Origin: Nodosilinea sp. WJT8-NPBG4
GTDB lineage: Bacteria > Cyanobacteriota > Cyanobacteriia > Phormidesmidales > Phormidesmidaceae
Direction: 5' to 3'
Length of the DNA stretch: 64,000 nucleotides
NCBI GenBank assembly: GCA_019359285.1
Contig: JAHHHQ010000045.1
Span: 1-64,000, forward strand
The notes under the pieces are model-generated. The model had not been told where the DNA came from. It searched no databases and worked only from the letters and a program-made list of their open reading frames with translations. Shown in pieces: positions 19,772 through 28,907 of the stretch (position 1 is the stretch's first letter; each line of letters opens with the position of its first letter). The position numbers were made by a program, and so were the translations under genes.

Positions 19772-20209
19772 CTAGGCAGCGGTGCTGGGTTTGAGGCCTC
19801 GGCGGCTGGCAATTTGTTCAAGCTGCTGCTTGACCAGATCGAGCCGGGGCTTGGTGCTTTGGCGATCGTACAGTTCGCTAGCTTTCAGTAGCGCCTGCAC
19901 AGCCTGCCCATCGGTGCCCATGTTGGCGTAGGCCAAGCCACCGTTGTGGAAGGCTTCGGCACAGTTGGGCTCGGCCACCATCACAGCGGTGAACTGGTCA
20001 ATGGCAGCCGGATAGCGGCCCTTAGCGAAGGCCGCGCAGCCTGCCTCAAACTGAGTTCTAGCGTCATCACCGATGGGGGTGGAAAGCTCCACGACCGGAG
20101 CCGGGAACAGAGCGCTGTTGCCCAGGGGGCGACGATAGGCCCACACCATTACCCCCATGCCAAAGCCCAGCACAGCCAGCACCACCGATAGCCAAATCAC
20201 CAGTTCCAC
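19772..20209 (-). CDS. Membrane-anchored TPR protein
   Basis: About 145 residues. A single N-terminal transmembrane segment (LVIWLSVVLAVLGFGMGVMVWAY) is followed by TPR-like helices: ARTQFEAGCAAFAKGRYPAAIDQFTAVMVAEPNCAEAFHNGGLAYANMGTDGQAV. The GTG at 20209 is chosen because GGAG lies 10 bases before it; a TTG at 20218 sits too close to that SD. TPR proteins of this kind scaffold other proteins; the partner is unknown. Its stop is 12 bp before tlyA. Confidence 0.7.
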   Translation of the reverse strand: MELVIWLSVVLAVLGFGMGVMVWAYRRPLGNSALFPAPVVELSTPIGDDARTQFEAGCAAFAKGRYPAAIDQFTAVMVAEPNCAEAFHNGGLAYANMGTDGQAVQALLKASELYDRQSTKPRLDLVKQQLEQIASRRGLKPSTAA

Positions 20210-20385
20210 AGAGATCAATCTCCAATACCTAAATCAAAAACCGTTTTGCCGCCTCTGCCAAAGGCCGGGGGTCAACACCGACCATATCACCGACTCGCTG
20301 CTTCACCTTGCCGGAAAATCAGCGTTTCAAATTGAATAACCTAAAGACATGGCACAGCAATCTGACCCTTAGCCCCACCCTAACT

Positions 20386-21216
20386 ATGCAACATGTTTTA
20401 AGGGGAATCGCGATCGCCCTCAGGGGCCGGTCAAAGACCATCTCCCTCAACGGCCAATCTTTAGCCATCGCCCTGTTGATGGCAGGGAGCATGGCCCTCG
20501 CTGGCTGTGAGCAGGCCTCTACCCCCGAAACACCCGTTGGGCCAACTCAAGAATCACAATCAGCAATCGACTCGGAGGGTCAGGCTGAAGCGATTCCTGC
20601 AAGGATCGCTTCGCGAATCGCAACCATCCAAGCCATTGTCGCTAACCCCGTCTCGGTCACCCTCGGCCAGGGCGAGCCTGAGCCAGCCCAAGTTGATCAG
20701 GCCATGGCCTACGGCGACCAAATTCGCACCGCTGATCAGGCCCTAGCCGAGGTGGGCTTGGTCACTGGGGCCATGTTTCGCATCGGCGGCAATGCGGCCC
20801 TCACCCTGCAACCCAACCAGCTCCAGCTCGACGCCGGACAAATGATCACCTGGGTCGAAGGCGCACTGGCGGAGCCCATAGAAATCGTTACCCCCGCAGG
20901 TATTGTCGGCATTCGGGGCACCACAGTGTTTGTCAACATCGAAGACGATCCCAATGCCCCGGTCGAGATTTTTTCGTGGGAAGGAGAGGTGGCCTTTCGG
21001 CTAGCTGACAGCGAGAACGAGGTGGTTTTAAGCAGTGGCGAGCAGTTGTTTATCTACCCAGGCGAGCGAGATATCGAAGCGCTGAGTCAGCAGGTGCAGC
21101 CCCTCGATCGGGCCGCAGCTCAGGAGCGCTTGGAGGAAAGCCCACTGATTAACGGGTTTAGCAGCCCGCTACCGACGCGACCCGAGCTTGAAGCCACCAT
21201 TGATGCTCTGGAATGA
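20386..21216 (+). CDS. FecR-domain lipoprotein
   Basis: 276 residues from the ATG at 20386. The N terminus is a lipoprotein signal (SLAIALLMAGSMALAGC, lipobox ending in Cys), then a linker and a FecR-type beta domain (AMAYGDQIRTADQALAEVGLVTGAMFRIGGNAALTL, IVTPAGIVGIRGTTVFVNI). In this family the domain is often periplasmic and structural rather than iron-signalling; no sigma factor is near. The linker just after the lipobox carries a copy of the 33-bp dispersed repeat (20590-20622), read as part of AEAIPARIASRIATI. A 52-codon ORF follows immediately in the same frame. Confidence 0.82.
   Translation: MQHVLRGIAIALRGRSKTISLNGQSLAIALLMAGSMALAGCEQASTPETPVGPTQESQSAIDSEGQAEAIPARIASRIATIQAIVANPVSVTLGQGEPEPAQVDQAMAYGDQIRTADQALAEVGLVTGAMFRIGGNAALTLQPNQLQLDAGQMITWVEGALAEPIEIVTPAGIVGIRGTTVFVNIEDDPNAPVEIFSWEGEVAFRLADSENEVVLSSGEQLFIYPGERDIEALSQQVQPLDRAAAQERLEESPLINGFSSPLPTRPELEATIDALE
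20590..20622 (+). repeat. 33-bp dispersed repeat, copy inside the FecR gene
   Basis: Matches the copy at 4557-4589 at 30 of 33 positions, with changes only in the variable 5-base segment after GCGATTCC. It is read here in a different frame from the PhzF copy, so similarity is at the DNA level, not the protein level. Confidence 0.8.
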
Positions 21217-21222
21217 AGCGTA

Positions 21223-21381
21223 GTGCGCGACCCCGAAAAAGAAATTAGAGTGCTTTCAGAACGAATGCTGATAGCGATGGCAGCCAAGTATGGCAAAGAC
21301 AGTTACGAATATGAAATGGCTGGCGGCATGCGCAAGAGCGATCGCAAGCGCCCCACTCGCAAGGTAGACAGTGTGGCTTGA
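21223..21381 (+). CDS. Small protein of 52 residues, possibly conserved
   Basis: A GTG-started frame two codons after the FecR stop and in the same phase. The product has charged and aromatic content typical of a real small protein: a first helix (EKEIRVLSERMLIAMAAKYG), then DSYEYEMAGG and a basic tail (RKSDRKRPTRKVD). A strong terminator hairpin starts 16 bp after its TGA, which marks it as the end of the transcript. An ATG at 21259 is an alternative start. I do not recognise the family. A basic tail could bind nucleic acid, but this is only a guess. Confidence 0.55.
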   Translation: MRDPEKEIRVLSERMLIAMAAKYGKDSYEYEMAGGMRKSDRKRPTRKVDSVA

Positions 21382-21397
21382 GCCGCTTACCCCTCCA

Positions 21398-21428
21398 TCC
21401 CCTCGGTAGGTTGAGCCTGCCGAGGGGA
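21398..21428 (+). terminator. Rho-independent terminator
   Basis: TCCCCTCGGTAGG and CCTGCCGAGGGGA pair (13 bp with one G-T) around a 5-base loop, followed by TTTTG. It ends the FecR/small-ORF transcript. Confidence 0.8.
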
Positions 21429-21741
21429 TTTTGCATTCGGCCCCCTGTTCGCCCACTTACAGAAACGGTCTGAGTATCTTGGGAACGCTGCAAGCCCTTG
21501 AACAAATCAGTAAAACCTGCACTTGGGTTCGAGCCTCATCAGTAATCTTCATGCAGACGCAAGGGGCACTTCGAGCTCATCAACTCGCCAAGCCGCATGG
21601 GAGAGGGCTTCATAGATATCCTCGGGCTTCAAGTAGGGATAGGCCTGGAGAATAGGATCCGTTGAAATAGGTAGGGTTGCGTCACGGCTGACTCTAAAAT
21701 GGGGCTAACCTTGAGCCATCTGCTTAACCCTCTCTTGCAAC
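21429..21741. other. Intergenic region without a recognised gene
   Basis: About 310 bp between the terminator and the repeat at 21742. A plus frame of 74 codons here has no recognisable character. A T-loop-like GGGTTCGAGCC at 21526 does not extend into a tRNA. Confidence 0.4.
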
Positions 21742-21818
21742 GTAGGTTGGGTGAAGTGCCAACGGAACCCAACAAAATTCTGTGACTGTTGGGGTTCACT
21801 TCGGTTCACCAAACTTAC
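21742..21818. repeat. Imperfect palindromic element, MITE-like
   Basis: Begins GTAGGTTGGGTGAAGTG and ends with the imperfect complement CACTTCGGTTCACCAAACTTAC. An inner GTTGGGT/ACCCAAC pair (21746-21752, 21767-21773) is also present. The GTAGGTTGGGT..AACCCAAC pattern is a common dispersed palindrome in cyanobacterial genomes. It lies 42 bp before the hydrolase ATG. Confidence 0.55.
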
Positions 21819-21860
21819 CTCTGCCCCATTTAAACCTCCCAAGCGCCCCCGAAAACTACC

Positions 21861-24248
21861 ATGAGTGCATCGCTACTTTTCATTCAAAAACTCAAGTATT
21901 CAGACAAATTTCCAGGTTATTTTGTAGCCAGTACCGCCCCTCACAACGTTGAAGACGACCCCCTCGATTACAGTGACTCATCCGACGTTACTATCCCTGC
22001 AAGCCCTGAAGCCCACATTCAAGAGATGGCCAACTATCTCAAAGAACATAAGGGCAATGCAGAAATCCTGGTTGTCATCCACGGCTACAATACCAACAAA
22101 GACTCCGTCCGAGAATGGTTTGACAGCATTCAAGAACACATTGCCCTCCACTACCAAAGCCGAGCCAAAGGCTTTGTGCTGATTGGCTATCGCTGGCCCT
22201 CAGAGCAAATTATCCCCAGCGAGTTATTAAAATCGGGAGAAAACAAGCTAAAGATCTTAAGTACCCAGCTAAAAAACTATAAAAATGCACTACCTTTTGT
22301 GCCGGGCCTTCTTTTCTTGGTGGGCCTCACAGGCTTATTAATTAGCCTTTTATCTTGGTTGTTTGGTCTATTTTCAACTGCCTCTCAAATTCCAAGCACT
22401 GTACTTTCTTTGCTTATTGCTGGCATAGCAACAGCGGTTGCACTATTATTTTTTGCTCCCATCCTTACGATTATCTTGTTGCGGTTCGTTGTCTACTTTC
22501 GAGACAACTACCGGGCCAACAATTTTGGCACTCCAGACCTTGTAGAGCTGCTGCGTCAGATTGACAACACCCTGACCAAAGATACCCCCGAGCCCGACAA
22601 AGACTGGGGCAAAAGCCGCATCAAGCTATCGTTTATTGGCCACAGCATGGGGGGCTTCGTCGTCACCAATACCGTGCGCATCCTGTCGGATGTGTTCGAT
22701 TCAAGATCTGTCGGCACCATGAGCACAGCCGCTCCCCAGAAAAAACCCTCGCCTGCTATTGGCAACGTGTTTTGCCTCAGCCGTTTAGTGCTGGTTTCAC
22801 CCGATATTCCGGCCGAAACTATTATTTCCGGAAGAGCCAATTTTCTCCAGTCTTCACTGCGTCGGTTTGAAGAGGCCTATCTGTTTAGCAATGAAGGCGA
22901 CATGGCGCTGCGTTTAGCCTCTACAGCGGCCAATTATTTTAGCTATCCTTCCAGAACTAGAGACGGGGGCTACCGCCTCGGCAACGTTACTGTTAGAAGC
23001 TCTGGAATAGGGTCAAAAGAAGAGGGTAAAGAACAGTCCGAAGACTACGGCATTCTGGCGAGACTTCCCAACGGGCTATTAGTTAAACTACAAGACACAC
23101 TGACTAGCCAAGGGCACGTACAAAGCACTATCTGTGGTGGACAGCTGGCAAAAGTTGAGGGGGGTGCGATCGCCAACCTTCAAGGTGGGGTGCTCACCTA
23201 CTCTGAGCATGGTGAAACGGCCCCTCTCTACGAAGCACTTCACGATTTTCTTGAGTCTTATAACCTTCAAGCTAGCAAGATCGACAGTTTGCAGCAGGGG
23301 CAGATCGTCAGACTTCCCAGTGGAGAAATTGTTTCTCTTCAAAACAAAGCCAAGAGCTACTGGTATTTTGAAGCTATTCAAGAAAATTATCTCTGCCGAG
23401 TCCAGGGCGACAAATTATTTGACTTTGACGACGATCAGTTTGTCATATTCGAGCGTGGGCATATTGCCAAAATCAAAGGCGAAACCCTAGAAATTCTTGA
23501 TAAGGCCGAGGGGCAATCCTGGGCCTCAGCCTATGGAGATCCTCTCAAGGTCAGCGGTGATCAGCTTGCCATATTTAGAAACGGGAAATTTGTCAAATAC
23601 CAGCACCAAGAGGAGATTGCTGGAGAACCCCTAGCGATCGAGGACAGAGTCTCTATTACCTGGCGTTTTCCCCTCGACTACCTCTACATCCGGGACAAAA
23701 CCCCGTTATCTGAGCGGCAAAGAAGTGTTGCTTTAGCACCTGGGGAAACCCCCATCGGTGAACTGTTTAGCTTCTTTGACTGTACAGACTACGTCGAGCC
23801 CAACGCAGATAGAAAACTCGTAGGCGTACTCAGCCACGCAAAGCGGAAAAAATCTTTGAGCATTGGCGATTACTTTTCGTTGACCAAAGACTACTTTGGT
23901 GGACGCATTGATACCCATGGCGGATACTTTAACAACCTCGAGCAACAGCGTCCCTACAAACCTGAGGCGATCTCCTCTAAGTTTGTGATCTATGGATTGG
24001 CCTGCGTAGGGTTTGAGAAGCTTTTAGATGAACTGAGCGAGCAGACTGCCTTTAAGCAAGACTCAAATCTGATTGCCCTCTACGCCCAGACTTTGAGTGA
24101 TTTGACAGAGCAATGCCCAAACTCCTCAGCAGAACAGCGTCGAAGAATCGCGCTAACTCAAGTGCTGTCTAGCATTTGTCAGCGGAAGCAAATTCAAGTG
24201 CTGCTATCGAGGAAATGCTACGAGGAAAACGTTTTGGGCCTTGAATGA
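21861..24248 (+). CDS. Large membrane-inserted alpha/beta hydrolase-like protein
   Basis: 795 residues. An alpha/beta hydrolase core is split: EILVVIHGYNTNKDSVREWF and FVLIGYRWPS (strands and oxyanion region, about 68-115), then a two- to three-segment membrane hairpin (about 140-215), then KLSFIGHSMGGFVV with nucleophile Ser262. Residues about 385-600 are a run of short strand repeats with many LxxG and GxxVxL units. A later segment FGGRIDTHGGYF (His686) may supply the catalytic His. Relatives are DUF900-type hydrolases. Substrate and role are unknown; the size and membrane insert are unusual. Not co-directional in an operon with defence genes. Confidence 0.7.
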   Translation: MSASLLFIQKLKYSDKFPGYFVASTAPHNVEDDPLDYSDSSDVTIPASPEAHIQEMANYLKEHKGNAEILVVIHGYNTNKDSVREWFDSIQEHIALHYQSRAKGFVLIGYRWPSEQIIPSELLKSGENKLKILSTQLKNYKNALPFVPGLLFLVGLTGLLISLLSWLFGLFSTASQIPSTVLSLLIAGIATAVALLFFAPILTIILLRFVVYFRDNYRANNFGTPDLVELLRQIDNTLTKDTPEPDKDWGKSRIKLSFIGHSMGGFVVTNTVRILSDVFDSRSVGTMSTAAPQKKPSPAIGNVFCLSRLVLVSPDIPAETIISGRANFLQSSLRRFEEAYLFSNEGDMALRLASTAANYFSYPSRTRDGGYRLGNVTVRSSGIGSKEEGKEQSEDYGILARLPNGLLVKLQDTLTSQGHVQSTICGGQLAKVEGGAIANLQGGVLTYSEHGETAPLYEALHDFLESYNLQASKIDSLQQGQIVRLPSGEIVSLQNKAKSYWYFEAIQENYLCRVQGDKLFDFDDDQFVIFERGHIAKIKGETLEILDKAEGQSWASAYGDPLKVSGDQLAIFRNGKFVKYQHQEEIAGEPLAIEDRVSITWRFPLDYLYIRDKTPLSERQRSVALAPGETPIGELFSFFDCTDYVEPNADRKLVGVLSHAKRKKSLSIGDYFSLTKDYFGGRIDTHGGYFNNLEQQRPYKPEAISSKFVIYGLACVGFEKLLDELSEQTAFKQDSNLIALYAQTLSDLTEQCPNSSAEQRRRIALTQVLSSICQRKQIQVLLSRKCYEENVLGLE

Positions 24249-24310
24249 AACCCAGCAACCCTAGGACGGCTGTATTATGAGGACAGTCACACTTCGTTAC
24301 ATCTCTGACT

Positions 24311-25213
24311 ATGGTCGCTGAACTGGTTTCCCTCTCGCTGGCGTCAATCGAAAAGCACACCTGGACTTGGCGGGGTTACGACATCGCCTACACCGTCGCA
24401 GGCGAAGGAACACCCATCGTTCTTATCCACGGGTTTGGGGCCTCCCTTGGCCACTGGCGCAAAAACATTCCCGCTTTAGCGACGGCAGGGCACCGGGTCT
24501 ATGCGATCGATCTGCTGGGGTTTGGCGACTCAGATCAGCCTGAGATACCCTACACCCTCGACCTTTGGCAAGACCTGCTGGCCGAGTTTTGGGCTGAGTT
24601 CATCAGCACCCCAGCGGTTTACATCGGCAACTCCATCGGCGGGCTGCTGACACTCATGATGCTGGCCAACCATCCTGACAAAGCCCAAGCTGGGGCTGTG
24701 CTCAACTGCGCCGGTGGCCTTAACCACCGCCCCGAGGAGCTGTACCCGCCGCTGAACTGGGTAATGGGAGCCTTTACCTGGCTGGTGAGTTCGCCTCGAG
24801 TTGGGCCACTGGTGTTCAATCAGGTGCGTCGCAAGGGTCGCATTCGCAGCTCGCTTAGACAGGTGTACCGTAACTCCGCCGCTGTCACCGATGAGTTGAT
24901 CGAGATGATCTACACCCCCGCCTGCAAGCCCACAGCGCAGAAGGTGTTTGCCGCCATTGTCACCGCACCGCCGGGGCCAAAACCCGAGGAGCTGCTGCCC
25001 AAGATCACCCAACCGCTGCTGGTGCTCTGGGGCGAAAATGATCCCTGGACGCCAATCAAAGGCGCTGAGGTCTACCGCAAGCTGGCCGAAGATGTGGCTC
25101 GCCCCAGCCTAGTTACTTTCCACGGCATTGCCAACACCGGCCACTGCCCCCACGACGAGCGCCCCGAGGTGGTCAATCCACTGCTGCTAGACTGGCTGGG
25201 CACCCTAGCGTAG
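24311..25213 (+). CDS. Alpha/beta hydrolase
   Basis: 300 residues with a standard single-domain fold: WRGYDIAYTVAGEGTPIVLIHGFGASLGHWRKNIPAL, YAIDLLGFGDSDQP, VYIGNSIGGLLTLMML (nucleophile Ser in G-N-S-I-G), LLVLWGENDPWTP (acid Asp) and NTGHCPHDERPEVV (His). This is the widespread cyanobacterial/plastid branch related to haloalkane dehalogenases and pheophytinase-like esterases. Substrate unknown. It follows the larger hydrolase by 62 bp on the same strand, but the two are not similar beyond the fold. Confidence 0.88.
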   Translation: MVAELVSLSLASIEKHTWTWRGYDIAYTVAGEGTPIVLIHGFGASLGHWRKNIPALATAGHRVYAIDLLGFGDSDQPEIPYTLDLWQDLLAEFWAEFISTPAVYIGNSIGGLLTLMMLANHPDKAQAGAVLNCAGGLNHRPEELYPPLNWVMGAFTWLVSSPRVGPLVFNQVRRKGRIRSSLRQVYRNSAAVTDELIEMIYTPACKPTAQKVFAAIVTAPPGPKPEELLPKITQPLLVLWGENDPWTPIKGAEVYRKLAEDVARPSLVTFHGIANTGHCPHDERPEVVNPLLLDWLGTLA

Positions 25214-25540
25214 GGTTAGTTTAGTGATTCTTGTTAAGTTCAGGGGTTAGCAACTTTGGCTAGCGGAACTTTGCGATCGCGCCAAGCACCCAAGGCCTAA
25301 AGCCATTGCATCCTTACCTTTCAACCAATTACGCCAAGACAGAGAGTTCCTAAGCAAATAGTCTGCCATCCTAATTTCTACGTCAAGGAAGTTGCAGATA
25401 GTGCCTTAATGGACCATCAGTCCTGTTGCATCACTATTAGAATTCCGTGATCCTCGTAGGTATAGCATGGCCAATTCCCCCTAGAGTAGGTTAAAACCCG
25501 ATTAATTCTCGCTTGTCGTCGTTTCCTATCGTCACTGTCT
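25214..25540. other. Intergenic region without a recognised gene
   Basis: 327 bp before the GH15-type gene. It holds one HIP1-like site and no clear terminator, repeat or ORF with coding character; presumably contains the promoter of the next gene. Confidence 0.45.
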
Positions 25541-28500
25541 ATGTCCTCAGCTTCCCTTCAGGAGCGGCTCGATCGCTACTACCAGCAGGTCAAAACCGTG
25601 ATTTTGTCGCGGCAGCACCCGGTTAGCGGCCTCTTGCCCGCTAGCACGGCAGTGAATGTACACGGCAACTACACCGATGCCTGGGTGCGCGACAACGTCT
25701 ACAGCATTCTGGCAGTGTGGGGGGTGGGCCTAGCCTACCGCCACCTCGATGACGACCGAGGCCGCACGGTGGAGCTAGAGCAGAGCGTCGTCAAGCTCAT
25801 GCGCGGCCTCCTCACGGCCATGCTGCGTCAGGCCAAAAAAGTTGAGCACTTTAAAGAACGACAGGATCCGCTTCAGGCGCTACATGCTAAGTACGACACG
25901 GGCACTGGGCTACCGGTAGTGGCGGACGATGAGTGGGGCCACCTGCAAATCGACGCCACCTCAGTGTTTTTGCTCATGCTGGCTCAGATGACGGCCTCAG
26001 GGCTGCAAATCATCTACACCCAGGATGAAGTCAACTTTGTGCAGAACCTGGTCTACTACATCGGCCGCGCCTACCGCACCCCCGACTACGGCATCTGGGA
26101 ACGGGGCAACAAAATGAACCACGGCAAGCCCGAGCTCAACGCCAGCTCTGTGGGCATGGCCAAGGCGGCCTTAGAGGCGCTGCGGGGGTTTAACCTGTTT
26201 GGCATGCGCGGGGGTCAGTCCTCCACTATTCACGTGCTCACCGACGAGATTGCCCGTGCCCGCATTACCCTAGAGTCGCTGCTGCCGCGAGAGTCAGGGT
26301 CTAAAGAAATTGACGCGGCACTGCTGAGCGTGGTGGGCTACCCGGCCTTTGCGATCGACGACGAGCAGCTGGCCCAAAAAACCCGACAAAAAATTATCGA
26401 CAAGCTGCAAGGCCCCTACGGCTGCAAGCGGTTTTTGCGCGACGGTCACCAGACCGTGATTGAAGACACCAACCGACTGCACTACGAGCCGGAGGAACTG
26501 CGGCAGTTTGAGCACATCGAGTGCGAGTGGCCGCTGTTTTTTACCTACCTGTGGCTGGACAGTTTGTTTGAGGGCGATCGCGACCAAATCCTCTTCTACC
26601 AAGAGCGCCTAGCATCTCTTACCGTCGATCGCGACGGTCATGGCTTACTGCCCGAGTTGTACTACGTGCCCGAAGAAAGCCTGGCAGCCGAACGTCAGCA
26701 GCCCGGTAGCCAGCTCCGTCTACCCAACGAAAACCTGCCCCTGGTTTGGGCCCAAAGCCTCTACCTACTGGGGCAGCTGCTGCAAGACGGGCTGCTCAAA
26801 CCCAGCGATATCGACCCCCTGGGACGGCACCGCGCCCTGGGCGACCACCGCTACCCGGTGGTGCAGGTGGCTCTGCTAGCCGAAGATAAGGCGCTGCAAA
26901 CAGAGCTAGCCACCTACGGCCTGCCCACCCAGACCCTAGAAGAAATTGACCCGGTGCAGGTGTTTCCAGCCACCGAGCTGTCGTCGACCTACGCCGAAAT
27001 TGGCAAGAACGACAAGCTCGACCTCAGCGGTCGCCCAGTGCGGCGGCTGCGTAGCCTAACCACTTCGCGAATTTTTCGCATTCGGGGCGAGTCGGTGGTG
27101 TTTTTGCCGTCGTTCTTAGATCAGCAGCGGTTTTATCTCACCCTCGACTACCACTTTCTAGTCGCCCAAATTCGCAGCGAGCTGGCCTACATCTACGACC
27201 ACTGGCGCGAGCCGGGACGGCCCACCGTGACGCTGCTGCTGACCCACGCTATGTTTGAGCTGGGTCACAAACCGATCTATGAGTCGCCGCTGATGGCGCT
27301 GATGCAGGAGCTGCAGGACGATCGCTGCGATCATGTCCCCGTCAAACTTGGCCCCCTGCACCAGCTGATGATGACCACCAGCCTAGAGCGGGTCGAAAAC
27401 GTCAACGGCTACCAGTTGGGCAGCACCTCCGTAGGCTATACGCCTCTGTGGACGGCTTACCTAGGCTTTGAGCCCGATCGCGACGGTCCCCTGTCGCTGC
27501 TCGAAGAATATACCCTAGAGAACGAAACCGACCTAGATAGTCTGCTCGCCCAGCTGCGCGAGTCAAACAACATCTACGAGCAAATTGAGCTGCTCAGCAC
27601 CCTCAAGCATTTGCACGGCAGCGGCTTTAATACTGGCTTCGGCGGCCCCAACCACGTGATCACCGTCGAAGACCTGCTAGATGAGGTCTACGCCAAGGCC
27701 AGCCAGCTAGAGCAGTGGGGCATCTTGCGCCGAGCGGCCGGGCTTTTAGGGAAGGCCGACATCACCCTGTCCGATGCAGTAACTGAGCTGCTGGTGCGCC
27801 AAAAGCAAATCTCTGTGGGCAAATCCTACAGCGAGGAATCGCTGATTAGTGAACCCATGGGCCACAGCGAGATCATCGATAAAATTCGCACCTTTTGTGG
27901 CGACGATGTGCGCGACCACGTGCTCACCCAGGAGGTGCTGATCGACCTCAGCATTTTGATCAAAGCTGAGCCTTCCCTCTTTAAAGGGCTGATGACCCTG
28001 CGAGTGGGCTACCTGCTACTGCTCATTACCAGCGAATTGGCTCGCGAGCGCGGCATCACCCAAGACGAGGCCTACGGTCAGCTGATCGACCTCAGCCCCT
28101 TTGAGCTCAAGACTCGCCTCCGCCAGGTATTAGCCGGGTTTGACGGGCTCAACCAGGCGATCTTTCGGCGGGAGTCATTGCACGTCAAACCTCACAACCC
28201 AATCAACTGGCAGGTGGTGCCCGACGACATCGAACCAGCGGCCGAAGCAGCCGAAGCGCCCAATCAAGACTGGTGGCGCAAGCGGGTGATTGACGGCGAA
28301 ATCGCCCGCATCTCGGAGGAGTTTTATACCCAGGTTTGGGAAGTGTTGAAGCACTCCAAGGGCATTGTGATCGGCAATAAGTTTGACCGTAAGAATAGGT
28401 TAGATAGCGATCGCATCCTCTCCGAGATGACCCCTGGCGAGCAAAACTTCGAGCGCCGCATCACCCACCTGCTGAATAAGATTCAGGCTCCCGAATACCG

Positions 28501-28798
28501 CCACGTCAACCTCGAAGCCCTGCGTGAGATGGGCGAAATCTTCAAGGTCAACCCCGACCTCTACTTTGAAGACCACATCTATCTCGATGTGCTGATTGGC
28601 CACGCCGTGCGCCTCGGCTGGCTCGACCACCAGCCCGATCGCATCGCCGCCTACGAGTCTGACAAAGCCGCTGCCTGGCAGGCATTTTACCAGCTGCCGC
28701 CGACCCAGTGCGCTACCTACATTGCCATGGCGCTGCAGTTTCTCACCGTGCTGGGCGAAGCCGAGACAGGCGCTGAGGTGTTGGAAGGAGTGGCGTAG
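25541..28798 (+). CDS. GH15/phosphorylase-kinase-alpha-like protein
   Basis: 1085 residues. Residues about 1-430 are an alpha/alpha-barrel of the GH15 clan, closest to the phosphorylase kinase alpha/beta family (HPVSGLLPAS, GNYTDAWVRDNVYSILAVWGVGLAYR, WGHLQIDATSVFLLML, KPELNASSVGMAKAALEAL). The C-terminal 650 residues are helical, with a middle part of relatively low similarity to known enzymes and a final segment resembling the PhK C-terminal region. Such proteins are common in cyanobacteria but their activity is not established. With TreS and MalQ nearby, a role in alpha-glucan storage is a reasonable inference. Confidence 0.82.
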   Translation: MSSASLQERLDRYYQQVKTVILSRQHPVSGLLPASTAVNVHGNYTDAWVRDNVYSILAVWGVGLAYRHLDDDRGRTVELEQSVVKLMRGLLTAMLRQAKKVEHFKERQDPLQALHAKYDTGTGLPVVADDEWGHLQIDATSVFLLMLAQMTASGLQIIYTQDEVNFVQNLVYYIGRAYRTPDYGIWERGNKMNHGKPELNASSVGMAKAALEALRGFNLFGMRGGQSSTIHVLTDEIARARITLESLLPRESGSKEIDAALLSVVGYPAFAIDDEQLAQKTRQKIIDKLQGPYGCKRFLRDGHQTVIEDTNRLHYEPEELRQFEHIECEWPLFFTYLWLDSLFEGDRDQILFYQERLASLTVDRDGHGLLPELYYVPEESLAAERQQPGSQLRLPNENLPLVWAQSLYLLGQLLQDGLLKPSDIDPLGRHRALGDHRYPVVQVALLAEDKALQTELATYGLPTQTLEEIDPVQVFPATELSSTYAEIGKNDKLDLSGRPVRRLRSLTTSRIFRIRGESVVFLPSFLDQQRFYLTLDYHFLVAQIRSELAYIYDHWREPGRPTVTLLLTHAMFELGHKPIYESPLMALMQELQDDRCDHVPVKLGPLHQLMMTTSLERVENVNGYQLGSTSVGYTPLWTAYLGFEPDRDGPLSLLEEYTLENETDLDSLLAQLRESNNIYEQIELLSTLKHLHGSGFNTGFGGPNHVITVEDLLDEVYAKASQLEQWGILRRAAGLLGKADITLSDAVTELLVRQKQISVGKSYSEESLISEPMGHSEIIDKIRTFCGDDVRDHVLTQEVLIDLSILIKAEPSLFKGLMTLRVGYLLLLITSELARERGITQDEAYGQLIDLSPFELKTRLRQVLAGFDGLNQAIFRRESLHVKPHNPINWQVVPDDIEPAAEAAEAPNQDWWRKRVIDGEIARISEEFYTQVWEVLKHSKGIVIGNKFDRKNRLDSDRILSEMTPGEQNFERRITHLLNKIQAPEYRHVNLEALREMGEIFKVNPDLYFEDHIYLDVLIGHAVRLGWLDHQPDRIAAYESDKAAAWQAFYQLPPTQCATYIAMALQFLTVLGEAETGAEVLEGVA

Positions 28799-28907
28799 AG
28801 TTACTGCCTGCCATAGCCCCAGAGTTCTGGCAATAAACTTGGGAACCACCAGAGATGACCCTAAAATTTTGGTGTCTTCTTTTCTTAAAAGCAGAGCCCT
28901 TGAGCGG

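Noticed and set aside
21526..21536. GGGTTCGAGCC resembling a tRNA T-loop
   Set aside because: No acceptor stem, D arm or anticodon arm can be folded around it.
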